Source: Actinomycetota bacterium
Lineage (GTDB): Bacteria; Actinomycetota; Actinomycetes; Mycobacteriales; Pseudonocardiaceae
Assembly (NCBI GenBank): GCA_021324675.1
Contig: JAJPIR010000283.1
Location: forward strand, 1 to 64,000
DNA length: 64,000 nucleotides
Direction: 5' to 3'
Both the position numbers and the translations under genes were made by a program. Under the pieces are notes generated by a model that saw only the letters and a program-made list of their open reading frames with translations, did not search any database and was not told where the DNA came from. Positions 9,282 to 17,872 of this stretch are shown in pieces. The stretch's first letter is position 1. Each line of letters begins with the position of its first letter.

Positions 9282-9717
9282 ATGTTGCCGTCAACTACCG
9301 CCCCGAGTCGGGCCACCGCCGGCAGTGTGATTCCACGCATACGGGGCGTCGTAGGTTGCTTGGTCGTGGTGGCTATTCACATCATCGACCAGGGTGGCGT
9401 GCCAGAGTCGAAAGACCCGTGTCGAAAGACCCGGAATATACGCAGGTTCTCTACTACATTCTCGAACTCACCGGAGTGGCCGCCGCGGCCCTGCTGCTGA
9501 CGCGGTACCCCAGGCTGGGGTGGGTGTTGTCGCTGGGAGTGGCCGCCGGGCCGATCCTGGGCTACGTGCTGTCCCGTGGTCCCGGGTTGCCTGACTACAC
9601 CGACGAGATTGGCAACTGGACTGAACCAATCGGCGTGCTCAGCCTCATTGTCGAGGGAACCTGCTCATCCTTGCGGCAACGATCCTGGCGAGTGCTCGCC
9701 AACGCGATCAGTCCTGA
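9282..9717 (+). pseudogene. Broken small actinobacterial membrane protein gene
   Basis: Three frames join to give one plausible membrane protein: ATG 9282 leads to VVGCLVVVAIHIIDQGGVPESKDP, then the next frame continues EYTQVLYYILELTGV through two further helices to PDYTDEIGNWTEPIGV and VEGT, and a last frame gives LLILAATILASARQRDQS and a stop at 9717. The first break is a 14-bp near-perfect tandem duplication, GAGTCGAAAGACCC then GTGTCGAAAGACCC (about 9408-9435). Removing one copy restores ESKDPEYTQ. The second break, near 9658, fits loss of one base. The intact form would be about 140 aa. Function of the family is unknown. Confidence 0.75.
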
Positions 9718-10043
9718 TCGCCAGGTAGCCTATCCGCATATACCTCACGGTCGCTCGAATCCACGATCCTGCGCCAACTGCTGACACTGTTATTCTCCCG
9801 TTGGTCACAGGGTCAAATATTGCGGGCATTCGCGGTGCAAAACTTGCGCGAGTTCCTGGTGATCTCGGCGTAGCCTCGTAACCACCGTGGTCAAGGGCGT
9901 TCCTGCTATCGGCGAATGCTGATTCTGGGCCAGATGGGCAGTGCCATGGCGTTTTGTGTGGCCATCCTCAGTGGGGTTGGTGGCGATCCCCTGGTCAACT
10001 GACGGACTTCTGTAGTTTACCCGTGACGGGCAGGGTCACGGCC
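9718..10043. other. Intergenic region
   Basis: About 325 bases before the protease gene. It should hold the protease promoter. The reading frame stays open from TTG 9954, so the protease start within this stretch is not settled. No RNA gene or repeat was recognised. Confidence 0.45.
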
Positions 10044-11459
10044 GTGATATCGCTGCCTGACCCGCCGACTTTCTCGCAAAGCGTTGAGTCTGCCAAAACC
10101 TGCCGGCTTGCACCGGCTGCGCGGCCAAAACGGCGCTCGCTGCGGCTGTGGACCGTCGTGCTGGTCGTGGCCTTGTTCGGATTGGTCGCAGCCGGCGCGA
10201 TGCGCGCCACGCGGCCGGTCCCTGCCCCGTCGTCATTGTCGTCCACGGCATGGGCACGACCGCCAGCCCCGGCTAGCTGGCCATCTCCTGTCTTGCCCTC
10301 TTCGTCCCCGTCAGCCCAGTCCCCGTCAGCCCAATCCTCGGGGACGCATCCTGCTACATTGCCCTGGCTGGTCACGCCGCCAGCCGCAGCAGGCCACTCG
10401 GCGCGGCCGTTAAGCCCCTCGTCGCGAGCGCCGCACGCCCGTTCGCGCCCGTCGACCTCCCCCAGCAGATCCAGCCCGTCGCTGGATCTCTCCGCGCTCG
10501 CGGCCAAGGTCAACCCCGGCCTGGTGGACATCAACGTCCTGATCAGCACCCCGAACGTGCAGGCCGCCGGTACCGGGATCGTGCTCGACGGATCGGGCGT
10601 GGTGCTCACCAACAACCACGTGATCACCGGCGCCAGCAGCATCAACGTCACCGACGTCGGTAATGGTCAAAGTTATCCGGCCACCGTCGTCGGTTACGAC
10701 CGCGCTCATGACATCGCTGTACTCCAGCTGCAGGGCGCCTCCGGCTTGCCGACCGCCACGCTCGGTGACTCCGGCACGGTTGCGGTTGGAGATCCCATCG
10801 CAGCGATCGGGAACGCGGGGGGGCGCGGGGGCACCCCCAGCATTGTGGGGGGCACGGTCTCGGCCCTCGACCAGACCGTCACGGTCAGCGATGAGATCAC
10901 CGGCAGCTCTGAGCAGCTCACTGGGTTGATCGAGGTCGCCGCCGGGATCCAGCCCGGTGACTCTGGAGGTCCGCTGATCAATGCGGCAGGACAGGTGATC
11001 GGTGTCGACACTGCGGGCTCCGTGAGCTCGCGGTCCGGGCAGTCCGGGGGCGACGGCTTGGCCATCCCGATCAACGACGCGATCGCGATCAGCAAGCAGA
11101 TCCAGGCCGGCACCGCCTCGTCAACTGTCCATATCGGAGCAACCGCTGTGCTTGGCATCCTGGTGGCCAACACCAGTGGGCCGAGCTGGCACGGCCGCCA
11201 GGCGCACCGGCATAACGGCAGCACCGTGCCCGGTGCCACTGTTGCGGGCTTCGCGTCGAGCTCGCCGGCCGGGCAAGCCGGGCTGGCGGCGGGGGATGTC
11301 ATCGTGTCGCTGGATGGCACGACAATCGACAGCCCCACTGCTCTTGTCACCGCGCTGACTGCCCACCACCCGGGAGACTCGGTGCAGGTCGCCTGGGTAG
11401 ATATGGCGGGTCAGCAACACACCGCCACGGTGACCCTGTCGTCTGGCCCGCCGAACTAG
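10044..11459 (+). CDS. Membrane-anchored HtrA-like serine protease with PDZ domain
   Basis: An S1C trypsin-like protease. One N-terminal membrane helix (WTVVLVVALFGLVAAGAM) is followed by a long Ser/Pro-rich linker, the protease domain and a C-terminal PDZ domain (ATVAGFASSSPAGQAGLAAGDVIVSLDG). The catalytic triad is intact: His in LTNNHVITGA, Asp in YDRAHDIAVLQL, Ser in QPGDSGGPLIN. It should cleave misfolded or specific proteins outside the membrane. The start is placed at GTG 10044, after CAGGG; GTG 10023 or an upstream TTG are possible. Its stop shares the palindrome CTAG (11456-11459) with the stop of the convergent EamA gene. Confidence 0.88.
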   Translation: MISLPDPPTFSQSVESAKTCRLAPAARPKRRSLRLWTVVLVVALFGLVAAGAMRATRPVPAPSSLSSTAWARPPAPASWPSPVLPSSSPSAQSPSAQSSGTHPATLPWLVTPPAAAGHSARPLSPSSRAPHARSRPSTSPSRSSPSLDLSALAAKVNPGLVDINVLISTPNVQAAGTGIVLDGSGVVLTNNHVITGASSINVTDVGNGQSYPATVVGYDRAHDIAVLQLQGASGLPTATLGDSGTVAVGDPIAAIGNAGGRGGTPSIVGGTVSALDQTVTVSDEITGSSEQLTGLIEVAAGIQPGDSGGPLINAAGQVIGVDTAGSVSSRSGQSGGDGLAIPINDAIAISKQIQAGTASSTVHIGATAVLGILVANTSGPSWHGRQAHRHNGSTVPGATVAGFASSSPAGQAGLAAGDVIVSLDGTTIDSPTALVTALTAHHPGDSVQVAWVDMAGQQHTATVTLSSGPPN

Positions 11460-12283
11460 CTCGACAGCAGTGCGCTGGCGGTCAGCGCCAGCGCGACGCT
11501 GGCCGCTTGCAGCCAGCTGAGCCGCTCACGCAACACGAACCGGGCAAGCATGACGACCACCACTGGGTACAGCGAGACCACTACGGCGCTCACGCTCAGC
11601 GTGCCGTGCCGGGCCGCCAGCAGGAACAGGATGTTGGCCACCATGTCCGCCGCGCCGCTGAGTACGATCAGCCCGCAACGCGCCCGCAGCGCTTCATGCA
11701 AGCCGCGCCGGGCCAGCACGGACGGAGCGAAGACGACCACTGCCGCCACCTTGGCGGCCAGCAGCGGCCACAGCCCGGAATCCGCTGGGCTGGCGTCCAG
11801 CGTGACAAAGAACGATCCGAAGCCAACGCCGGACGCGATCGCGAGCCACAGCCCGCCAGCTGCCGCCCGGTCTCCAGCGGTTCCCGCGGTGGCCAACGCG
11901 ACCGCCAGCAAGGCCACCACGACGCCGCCAGCAGTCAGCGGCCCGGCGCTTTCCCCGGCCATCACTCCGACCAGCAGCGGCAGTCCAGCGCTGGTCAGCG
12001 CAGAAACCGGCGCTACCACGCCCATCGGTCCGCGGGCGAGTCCTCGGAAGTACAGCACCAGGCCGGCGGACCCGGCCAGGCCGGCCAGCGCGCCGGTGGC
12101 CGCTGCGGCCGCCGAAGGCCGGCCGGGCAGCAGCATCAAGGCGGGTAACAGCGCCGCCACTCCAGCGAGCTGCGAGACGGCGATCACAACCAGTGTGCTG
12201 GAGGTGCGCCGGGTTGCCAGGCCTCCCGCGAAATCAGCGACGCCGTAACTGACTGCGGCGGGGAGTGCGAACTGAACGGTCAT
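11456..12283 (-). CDS. EamA/DMT-family transporter
   Basis: A 275-aa integral membrane protein with about ten helices in two EamA repeats, for example VLYFRGLARGPMGVVAPVSAL in the first and VSAVVVSLYPVVVVMLARFVLRERLSWLQ in the second. The PV..L and YP..V positions at the repeat ends are typical of drug/metabolite transporters. Substrate is unknown; metabolites or toxic compounds are usual. It is divergent from the XRE-cupin regulator at 12393 across 109 bp containing TTGAAC repeats, so it is the likely target of that regulator. Confidence 0.87.
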   Translation of the reverse strand: MTVQFALPAAVSYGVADFAGGLATRRTSSTLVVIAVSQLAGVAALLPALMLLPGRPSAAAAATGALAGLAGSAGLVLYFRGLARGPMGVVAPVSALTSAGLPLLVGVMAGESAGPLTAGGVVVALLAVALATAGTAGDRAAAGGLWLAIASGVGFGSFFVTLDASPADSGLWPLLAAKVAAVVVFAPSVLARRGLHEALRARCGLIVLSGAADMVANILFLLAARHGTLSVSAVVVSLYPVVVVMLARFVLRERLSWLQAASVALALTASALLSS

Positions 12284-12392
12284 ACAGTGTCCAATCCACT
12301 ATGTTGAACTACCGGGTCAGTATATTGAACTCTAGCCCGATGGTGATGCTGGTTCAATGCAATTGACTTAACGGTGCGGCATACTGCACCGA
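12284..12392. promoter_or_regulatory. Divergent promoter with repeated TTGAAC half-sites
   Basis: The spacer between the EamA gene and the XRE-cupin gene is AT-rich for this genome. It contains TTGAAC at 12304-12309 and 12325-12330, the latter two within TATGTTGAACT and TATATTGAACT, and the inverted GTTCAA at 12352-12357. Two direct copies 21 bp apart (two helical turns) plus an inverted one suggest operators for the adjacent regulator. This is inferred from position and repetition. Confidence 0.5.
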
Positions 12393-13007
12393 ATGCAGGA
12401 CCCGGATGACGTTGCCGGCGTCGTAGGCCGCAATGTCCGCGCGTTGCGCCAGCAGCGCCGGATGACCATTGATGCGCTGGCTGCCGCCTCTGGCGTCAGT
12501 CGCGGCACCGTAATCCAGGTGGAATCCGCCCGGGGCAACCCGAGCATCGCCACGCTGTGCAATCTCGCCGCGGCGCTCCAGGTGGGCGTCGCCTCGCTGG
12601 TCAGCGCCGAGTCGGCGCCGCGCGTCACGGTGCGCGCCGCGGCCGAGGCCGCTGCGTTGTGGACCAGTGCCGCGGGCAGCCGCGCCCTTTTCCGAATCGG
12701 CACCGACCCGCCCGACGTGGTGGAGTTGTGGGATTGGACTCTGCAGCCTGCGGACGCCTTCGATGGCGAGGCGCACCCGCGGGGCACCGTCGAGGTGCTT
12801 GCCGTGCTCGAGGGGGTGCTCGCGCTGCAGGTCGGCGAGGAGCGCCGGTTGCTGGGCGTCGATGATGCAGTGGTTTTCGAAGCGCACGCTGCGCACCGCT
12901 ATGCCAACGAGGCCGCCGCGCCGGTGCGGTTCATCATGGTGGTCTTGCAGTTCGGTGACAGCGGCCTGGTTCCGCCCACCAGCATCGCCCCAGCTGAACC
13001 GGACTAG
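12393..13007 (+). CDS. XRE-family regulator with cupin domain
   Basis: A 204-aa regulator. The helix-turn-helix at residues 7-65 reads VGRNVRALRQQRRMTIDALAA then SGVSRGTVIQVESARGNPSIATLCNLAAAL. A C-terminal double-stranded beta-helix (about residues 95-195, GTVEVLAVLEGVLALQV) would bind a small ligand. This SutR/YdcN-like design is common next to transporters. It starts at ATG 12393 and is divergent from the EamA exporter, which it probably represses until its ligand appears. Confidence 0.85.
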   Translation: MQDPDDVAGVVGRNVRALRQQRRMTIDALAAASGVSRGTVIQVESARGNPSIATLCNLAAALQVGVASLVSAESAPRVTVRAAAEAAALWTSAAGSRALFRIGTDPPDVVELWDWTLQPADAFDGEAHPRGTVEVLAVLEGVLALQVGEERRLLGVDDAVVFEAHAAHRYANEAAAPVRFIMVVLQFGDSGLVPPTSIAPAEPD

Positions 13008-13158
13008 TCCAGGCTTGAACCGCTGGCCCTGCAGAAGCTCGGAGCTGGGATGTTCGGGGTCAGACCCGCCGCGAGTGCGACGCCGGCGAGCGTGGTGCCA
13101 GCCCGTACGGCCAGAAAAGACCACAGGGTTGGCCGGTGGTTGACTTATCGTCGATCGC

Positions 13159-13737
13159 ATGCCGATGAATGCCGTTCACCGGCGGCTGTGCCGGTCGGGC
13201 AGGTGGGCGTCCCGGGTGCAGGGCCAGTTGCTGCCGTGGGTGCTGCGCGGCATCGAGCTGGGTCGCGACGTCTTGGAGATCGGCCCCGGCTACGGGGTGA
13301 CCACGCGGGTGCTCGTGGACCGGGCGCCGCGGCTGACCATCGTGGAGATCGACCCGCATCTCGCCGGGGCGCTGGATGCCGAGCTCGGTGACCGGGTACG
13401 GGTGCTGCACGGCGATGGCGCCGACCTACCGCTGCCGGACAGTTCGTTCGATGCTGTCGTGTGTTTCACGATGCTGCACCACATGCCTTCGGCGGCCGCG
13501 CAGGATCGCTTGTTCGCCGAGGTGGCTCGGGTGCTGCGGCCAGGTGGAGTCTTCGCCGGATCGGACAGCAGGCTCAGCCTGCGTTTCCGCCTGCTGCATG
13601 TGGCAGACACGATGGTGGTGGTGGACCCGGCCACGCTGCCGCGCCGGCTGCGCGCGGCTGGGCTGGTTAAACCCGAGGTCGCGCAGGGTCCCAGGTCGAT
13701 CCGGTTCCGGGCGTTCCGGGAACCCGCGCCGTGTTGA
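13159..13737 (+). CDS. Class I SAM-dependent methyltransferase
   Basis: A 192-aa protein with the Rossmann-type methyltransferase motifs: motif I VLEIGPGYGVTTRVL, acidic loop TIVEIDPHLAGAL, GDGADLPLPDSSFDAVVCFTMLHHM (motifs II/III) and EVARVLRPGGVFAG. It is nearest to methyltransferase domain 11 proteins. The methyl acceptor cannot be inferred. The gene overlaps the GNAT acetyltransferase start by 7 bp, so the two are likely co-expressed. Confidence 0.85.
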   Translation: MPMNAVHRRLCRSGRWASRVQGQLLPWVLRGIELGRDVLEIGPGYGVTTRVLVDRAPRLTIVEIDPHLAGALDAELGDRVRVLHGDGADLPLPDSSFDAVVCFTMLHHMPSAAAQDRLFAEVARVLRPGGVFAGSDSRLSLRFRLLHVADTMVVVDPATLPRRLRAAGLVKPEVAQGPRSIRFRAFREPAPC

Positions 13738-14222
13738 TCGTCAGGGACATCGTCGGCGACGACTGGGCGGCAGTGTGGCCGTTCCTGCAGCGGATCGTGG
13801 CGGCTGGCGAGACCTACTGCTACGACCGCGGCATCACCGAGGACCAGGCTCGCCGGTCATGGCTGCTGGAGCCACCAGGCCGGACGGTCGTCGCGGTCGA
13901 CGCTGCTGGGGCCATCCTGGGCACCGCGAAGGTGCATCCCAACCAGGGCGGGCCGGGTGCGCACGTGGCTACCGCCAGCTTCATGGTCGATCCAACCCAA
14001 GCCGGCCGAGGCGTCGGGCGAGCCCTCGGCGAGCACATCGTCGGATGGGCGCGCGCTCAGGGTTACCGGGCAATGCAGTTCAACGCCGTGGTTCAGACCA
14101 ACACGCGGGCAGTGGCGTTGTGGCAGTCCCTGGGCTTCGAGATCCTCGCCACAGTGCCGGAAGCCTTTGATCATCCGGTGCACGGCTACGTCGGGCTGCA
14201 TGTCATGCACCGTCACCTGTGA
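13731..14222 (+). CDS. GNAT-family N-acetyltransferase
   Basis: A 163-aa GNAT protein. VRDIVGDDWAAVWPFLQRIVAAGETY at the start and the acetyl-CoA loop VDPTQAGRGVGRALGEHIVGWARAQGYRAMQF are characteristic, followed by NTRAVALWQSLGFEILATVPEAF. This pattern resembles the phosphinothricin/amine acetyltransferase-like branch, but the substrate is unknown. The GTG start lies inside the end of the methyltransferase gene. Its 3' end overlaps the convergent acyl-CoA synthetase by 20 bp. Confidence 0.85.
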   Translation: MLIVRDIVGDDWAAVWPFLQRIVAAGETYCYDRGITEDQARRSWLLEPPGRTVVAVDAAGAILGTAKVHPNQGGPGAHVATASFMVDPTQAGRGVGRALGEHIVGWARAQGYRAMQFNAVVQTNTRAVALWQSLGFEILATVPEAFDHPVHGYVGLHVMHRHL

Positions 14223-15660
14223 AGCCTGCCAGCTCGCTTTTGCGTACCTTGCCCAGTTCATTGCGGGGCAACGCGGGCAGGTAGCGCACCGTGCGGGGAC
14301 GCTTGTGCGGCGCGAGGAGCGTCGCGACGTGCCTGGTGAGCTCTTCCACAGCAGGAGGGGGAGAGCTGGCCGCGACCACCCAGGCGACCACTCGCTGCCC
14401 CAAATCGGGATCCGGCTCCCCGGTCACCGCGACCTCGGCGACGCCGGGATGATCTAGCAAGGCGTCTTCGATCTCCCCCGCGCCGATCCTGTACCCGCCG
14501 CTTTTGATCAGATCCGTTGCCTTGCGCCCGACGAGCCGCAGGTCACCGTCCGGACCCCGGGTGGCGACATCGCCGGTGCGCAGCCAACCGTCGTGCAATA
14601 CCTCGGCGGTGGCGTCAGGCCGGTTGAGATATCCCAGAAATAGCGTCGGACCGGCCACCTCGATCTCACCGATGGTCTCGTCATCCCCCGCATCGATGAT
14701 CTCGCCGTGGTCGTCCACCAGCCGCAGTGCCACCCCGTCCAACGGAGGCCCGACAGTGTCTGGCCTGCGCGGCCCGTCACACCGGACCGCGCAGGTGATC
14801 AACGACTCGGTCATCCCGTACCGCTGGATGACATGCTGGCCGGTCGCTGCGGCGATTCGCTGATGGTCTGACGGGGCCAGCGCGGCCGAGCCGGAAACCA
14901 GCAGGCGTGCCTGCCGCAGCGCCGCCGCGATGCTTGGATCCTGCTCGGCGGCCGCTGCCAACCGGTGATACATCGTCGGGACCCCGAACAGCATGGTGCC
15001 CGCGGCAGCCAGTCGCTCGGCTACCCCGTCGGCCGAAAACGAGGTCAGATGGTGCACGGCCCCGCCGACCCGAAGCGGTCCCAGCACGCCGAGCACGAGG
15101 CCATGCACGTGGAACAGGGGCAGTGCATGCACCAGCACGTCGCGGTCGGTCCACTTCCAGGCAGCCGCAAGTGCGTCGATATCCGCGGCAAGCGCCCGCC
15201 GTGGCAACACCACACCTTTGGGTGGCCCGGTGGTGCCCGAGGTATAGACGATCAAGGCTGGGGACTCGGGATCTGGTTCGGGCGGGATCATCCCGGTAGG
15301 TGCCCGCAGGGAGATGTCGAGCCGGGGCACCGTTTGCAGCTCCTCCGGCAGCGCGGTCCCGGGGGCGGCGAGCACCAGCTCGGGGCGGGCGTCGCGGATG
15401 ACGTGGCGCAGCTCGCGAGCACCCAGTTGGGGATTGACCGGCACTGCAGCCACGCCGGCTGCGAGCGCAGCGACCACCGCCAGGCAGGTCTCCAAAACCG
15501 GCTGCGCCCAGACGGCGACCCGCTTGGCAGGAGGCAGGCACCCGGCGATCCCGGCGGCCAGCGCGCTGAGTTCCCGATGAGTCAGCGACCGTTGCCCGAA
15601 CCGCACTGCCTCGGTGCCGGTGGGCCGGGCCAATGTCGGCAACAATGCAGGACTGCCCAC
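14203..15660 (-). CDS. Acyl-CoA synthetase (AMP-binding, FadD-like)
   Basis: An adenylate-forming ligase of 485 aa that activates a carboxylic acid with ATP and joins it to CoA. Motifs in order: P-loop YTSGTTGPPKGVVLPRRAL, LPLFHVHGL, RYGMTESL, GWLRTGDVATRGPDGDLRLVGRKATDLIKSGGYRIGAGEIED and the catalytic Lys in NELGKVRKSEL. It is similar in arrangement to mycobacterial FadD36 or malonyl-CoA synthetases; the acid is not certain. The start is GTG 15660, with GAGGA 7 bases upstream; a longer open frame has no supported start. The intergenic region with the Fic-like gene at 15754 is divergent. Confidence 0.87.
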   Translation of the reverse strand: MGSPALLPTLARPTGTEAVRFGQRSLTHRELSALAAGIAGCLPPAKRVAVWAQPVLETCLAVVAALAAGVAAVPVNPQLGARELRHVIRDARPELVLAAPGTALPEELQTVPRLDISLRAPTGMIPPEPDPESPALIVYTSGTTGPPKGVVLPRRALAADIDALAAAWKWTDRDVLVHALPLFHVHGLVLGVLGPLRVGGAVHHLTSFSADGVAERLAAAGTMLFGVPTMYHRLAAAAEQDPSIAAALRQARLLVSGSAALAPSDHQRIAAATGQHVIQRYGMTESLITCAVRCDGPRRPDTVGPPLDGVALRLVDDHGEIIDAGDDETIGEIEVAGPTLFLGYLNRPDATAEVLHDGWLRTGDVATRGPDGDLRLVGRKATDLIKSGGYRIGAGEIEDALLDHPGVAEVAVTGEPDPDLGQRVVAWVVAASSPPPAVEELTRHVATLLAPHKRPRTVRYLPALPRNELGKVRKSELAGFTGDGA

Positions 15661-15753
15661 TGCTGATTCCTCAATGACGATCGGGTCCCAGACACCGTAC
15701 TTCGGGTCACCCCTCTGGACAGCACAGGTGTGGCAGGCTCGTTCTAGGCTCGG

Positions 15754-16500
15754 GTGGTGGGTGCCGATCCATTGGCGCCGCTGATGGAGTTGCCCGGCGT
15801 GGAGGCAGCCGTCACGCGGGTGCGCGCGGCGGTGACCGCGGTGCATCGGCATCCGGTTAACCGGCGCCACTGGCCGGTGACCGCAGCGGAGGCATCCGTG
15901 CGGGCGGCCCGGGCGTCTGCGGCACTCGATGGGGGTGCTCCGAAGCTGCCCGGCGACGGGCCGGTGGACGACCCGGTGCTGGCCGGCGCGGTGCGGGTGG
16001 CGCAGGCCTTGGGTGGGCTGTTGAGCACCTGGCAGCGCGCCCCGTTGCAGGCTCTGGCCCGGCTGCACGTGCTGGCCGCGGCGGATCTGGCGCCGGAACC
16101 GGAGCTGGGCCGGCCGGACCCCTCACCGGCGGTCACCGCTCGGCTCGATGGACTCGCTCACCTCGTTGCCGGCGGTAGCCAGGTCCCGGCGCCGGTGCTC
16201 GCCGCGGTGGTGCATGGTGAACTGCTGGCGCTCGCGCCGTTCACCCGGGCCAACGGCGTGGTCGCGCGGGCCGCAGCCCGGCTCACCGCCGTGTCCAGTG
16301 GCTTGGACCCCAAAGGCTTGGTCGTACCAGAAGTCGCCCACCTACGCCAGGAACGGGCCTACCGGTCCGCGGCAGCCGGCTTCGCCGGTGGCGGCGCGCA
16401 GCCAGTCGGCGAGTGGATCCTGCATTGCTGCGGCGCTGTGACCGCGGGAGCCCGCGAGGCCATATCGATCGCCAAGTCGGTTGCTCAGCGTAATCAATGA
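15754..16500 (+). CDS. Degenerate Fic-fold protein (Rv3662c-like)
   Basis: A 248-aa, Ala-rich helical protein. The stretch HGELLALAPFTRANGVVARAAARL lines up with the Fic motif HPFxxGNGRxxR, but the catalytic His is Ala (APF) and GNGR is ANGV. AMPylation activity is therefore unlikely. A protein of similar size stands at the same place next to the HAD-IB hydrolase and Ssd genes in mycobacteria (Rv3662c), so the synteny is old. The role is unknown. The start is GTG 15754; ATG 15784 is possible. Confidence 0.65.
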   Translation: MVGADPLAPLMELPGVEAAVTRVRAAVTAVHRHPVNRRHWPVTAAEASVRAARASAALDGGAPKLPGDGPVDDPVLAGAVRVAQALGGLLSTWQRAPLQALARLHVLAAADLAPEPELGRPDPSPAVTARLDGLAHLVAGGSQVPAPVLAAVVHGELLALAPFTRANGVVARAAARLTAVSSGLDPKGLVVPEVAHLRQERAYRSAAAGFAGGGAQPVGEWILHCCGAVTAGAREAISIAKSVAQRNQ

Positions 16501-16996
16501 CCGCGACTGGCTGATCAAGAACAGGTGACGGCCTGACTGCTGGAGCATCGAGTGCTCCAGAAACGACGGCGGCGCTTCTGGACGCTCATCGCGAGCTTCC
16601 AGAAGGGCCGCCCGCACGGACTGCCGGGGTACCAAGCGTGCAACTCGTGTCGTACCCAAATGGGTCTCGGCGCCCGCATCCCCCGAGGACACGATACGCA
16701 GACCCTTGACGACAAGCCTCCCGCGGCGTGCTGCGCGTGGGGTGCCCGACGCCCGTGCACGGAGCTCCAGTCGGGGTGAACGATGCTTCTCTGCCGCACC
16801 GCCCCTGGCCTTCCAGAGGTCCGTGCCGTCATGTCTACTCCGTGACCCGGAGCACAGCAAGAGGCCCGATCGAGCAAATCGCTTCGACTACGAATCGTGA
16901 TATTAGGCACAGGGCCGTACCCGTTCGCCGTAGGCGGACGCTCGTTGAGCGCACTAGGCTCAATGCGCTTCCTCACGCTGCCCTTACCGCTGGGGC
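16501..16996. other. Intergenic region between convergent genes, with structured part
   Basis: Nearly 500 bases separate the Fic-like gene from the end of the HAD-IB gene. Apart from two hairpins at 16540-16605 nothing was recognised. Open frames here lack conserved features. Confidence 0.5.
16540..16605. other. Two adjacent strong stem-loops
   Basis: The first is a perfect 8-bp stem CTGGAGCA / TGCTCCAG with a 5-base loop (16540-16560). The second, 16575-16605, has arms CTTCTGGA and TCCAGAAG, then after one mismatch GCTC / GAGC around a 5-base loop. Both share the CTGGA/TCCAG core. They lie 40-105 bases after the Fic-like stop and may form a terminator pair or a small structured RNA. No U-rich tail follows. 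Confidence 0.5.
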
Positions 16997-17800
16997 CTAA
17001 CGCTGCCACCGGCGCAAGCCGTACCAGGCGGCGCCAGCGGCAGCCACGGCTCCCAATCCGACGGCGGCGGCGATCTGCGCGCCGGACGGCGCCGGGATGC
17101 GGGTACGCAATGACACGGGGTTGGAGAACGCCAATACCGGCCACCCTCGCTGCTGCGCCTCCCGGCGAAGTGCCCGGTCCGGATTCACCGCGGTCGGGTG
17201 GCCCACCGCCTCGAGCAGCGGCAGGTCCGAGATGGAGTCGGAGTACGCATGGCAGCGGTGCATCTCGTAGCCCTGTTCCTCGGCTAGCTGCTGGGCGGCC
17301 AGCGCTTTGTTCTCGCCAGCGCAGTAGAACTCGACGTCGCCGGTGTAGCGGCCGCCCTGGGTCACCATGCGGGTGGCCACCGAGTGTGTCGCGCCAATCA
17401 TCTTGGCGATGGGCTGCACCACTTCTGCGCCCGATGCTGACACCACGACGATGTCCTCGCCGCGTTGGCGATGCGTGGCGATCAGATCGGTCGCCTCGGC
17501 GTAGACCAGCGGATCGACCACGTCGTGCAGAGTCTCTTCGACGATGGCGGTCACCTGCGCGATGTCCCAGCCGGTGCACTGAGCGGTGATGTGTGCCCGC
17601 ATCCGTTCCATCTGCTCGGTGTCGGCCCCGGCCAGCAGATACATGAACTGGGCATAAGCACTTTTGAGCACTGCCCGCCTGTTGATCAATCCCTCCTGGA
17701 AAAACGCCCGAGAGAACACATAAGCACTGGATTTGGCGATGATCGTCTTGTCCAGATCGAAAAATGCCGCGACGCCCGTAGAGCTCACAGCAAGCAGCAT
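16997..17800 (-). CDS. HAD-IB family hydrolase
   Basis: A SerB-like HAD phosphatase of 267 aa. HAD motif I is FFDLDKTII, motif II the Ser in VVVSASGAEVV, and motif III the Lys and Asp residues in GENKALAAQQLAEE and AYSDSISDLPLLEAVG. The C-terminus ends in a hydrophobic helix with basic residues (IAAAVGLGAVAAAGAAWYGLRRWQR), suggesting membrane attachment, as seen in actinobacterial homologues next to ssd. The phosphorylated substrate is unknown. The start is set at ATG 17800, just before the domain; the frame stays open to 17848. Confidence 0.85.
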   Translation of the reverse strand: MLLAVSSTGVAAFFDLDKTIIAKSSAYVFSRAFFQEGLINRRAVLKSAYAQFMYLLAGADTEQMERMRAHITAQCTGWDIAQVTAIVEETLHDVVDPLVYAEATDLIATHRQRGEDIVVVSASGAEVVQPIAKMIGATHSVATRMVTQGGRYTGDVEFYCAGENKALAAQQLAEEQGYEMHRCHAYSDSISDLPLLEAVGHPTAVNPDRALRREAQQRGWPVLAFSNPVSLRTRIPAPSGAQIAAAVGLGAVAAAGAAWYGLRRWQR

Positions 17801-17872
17801 ATGCAGCAAACGTTCAGTGCGTGCTCGTCGCGGGCGAGGTCCCGGCAACGATCCCCTGCCGGCGATCCGGGG

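Noticed and set aside
16515-17579. 354-codon minus-strand frame overlapping HAD-IB
   Set aside because: It is a shifted frame of the HAD-IB gene with an Arg/Gly-rich product.
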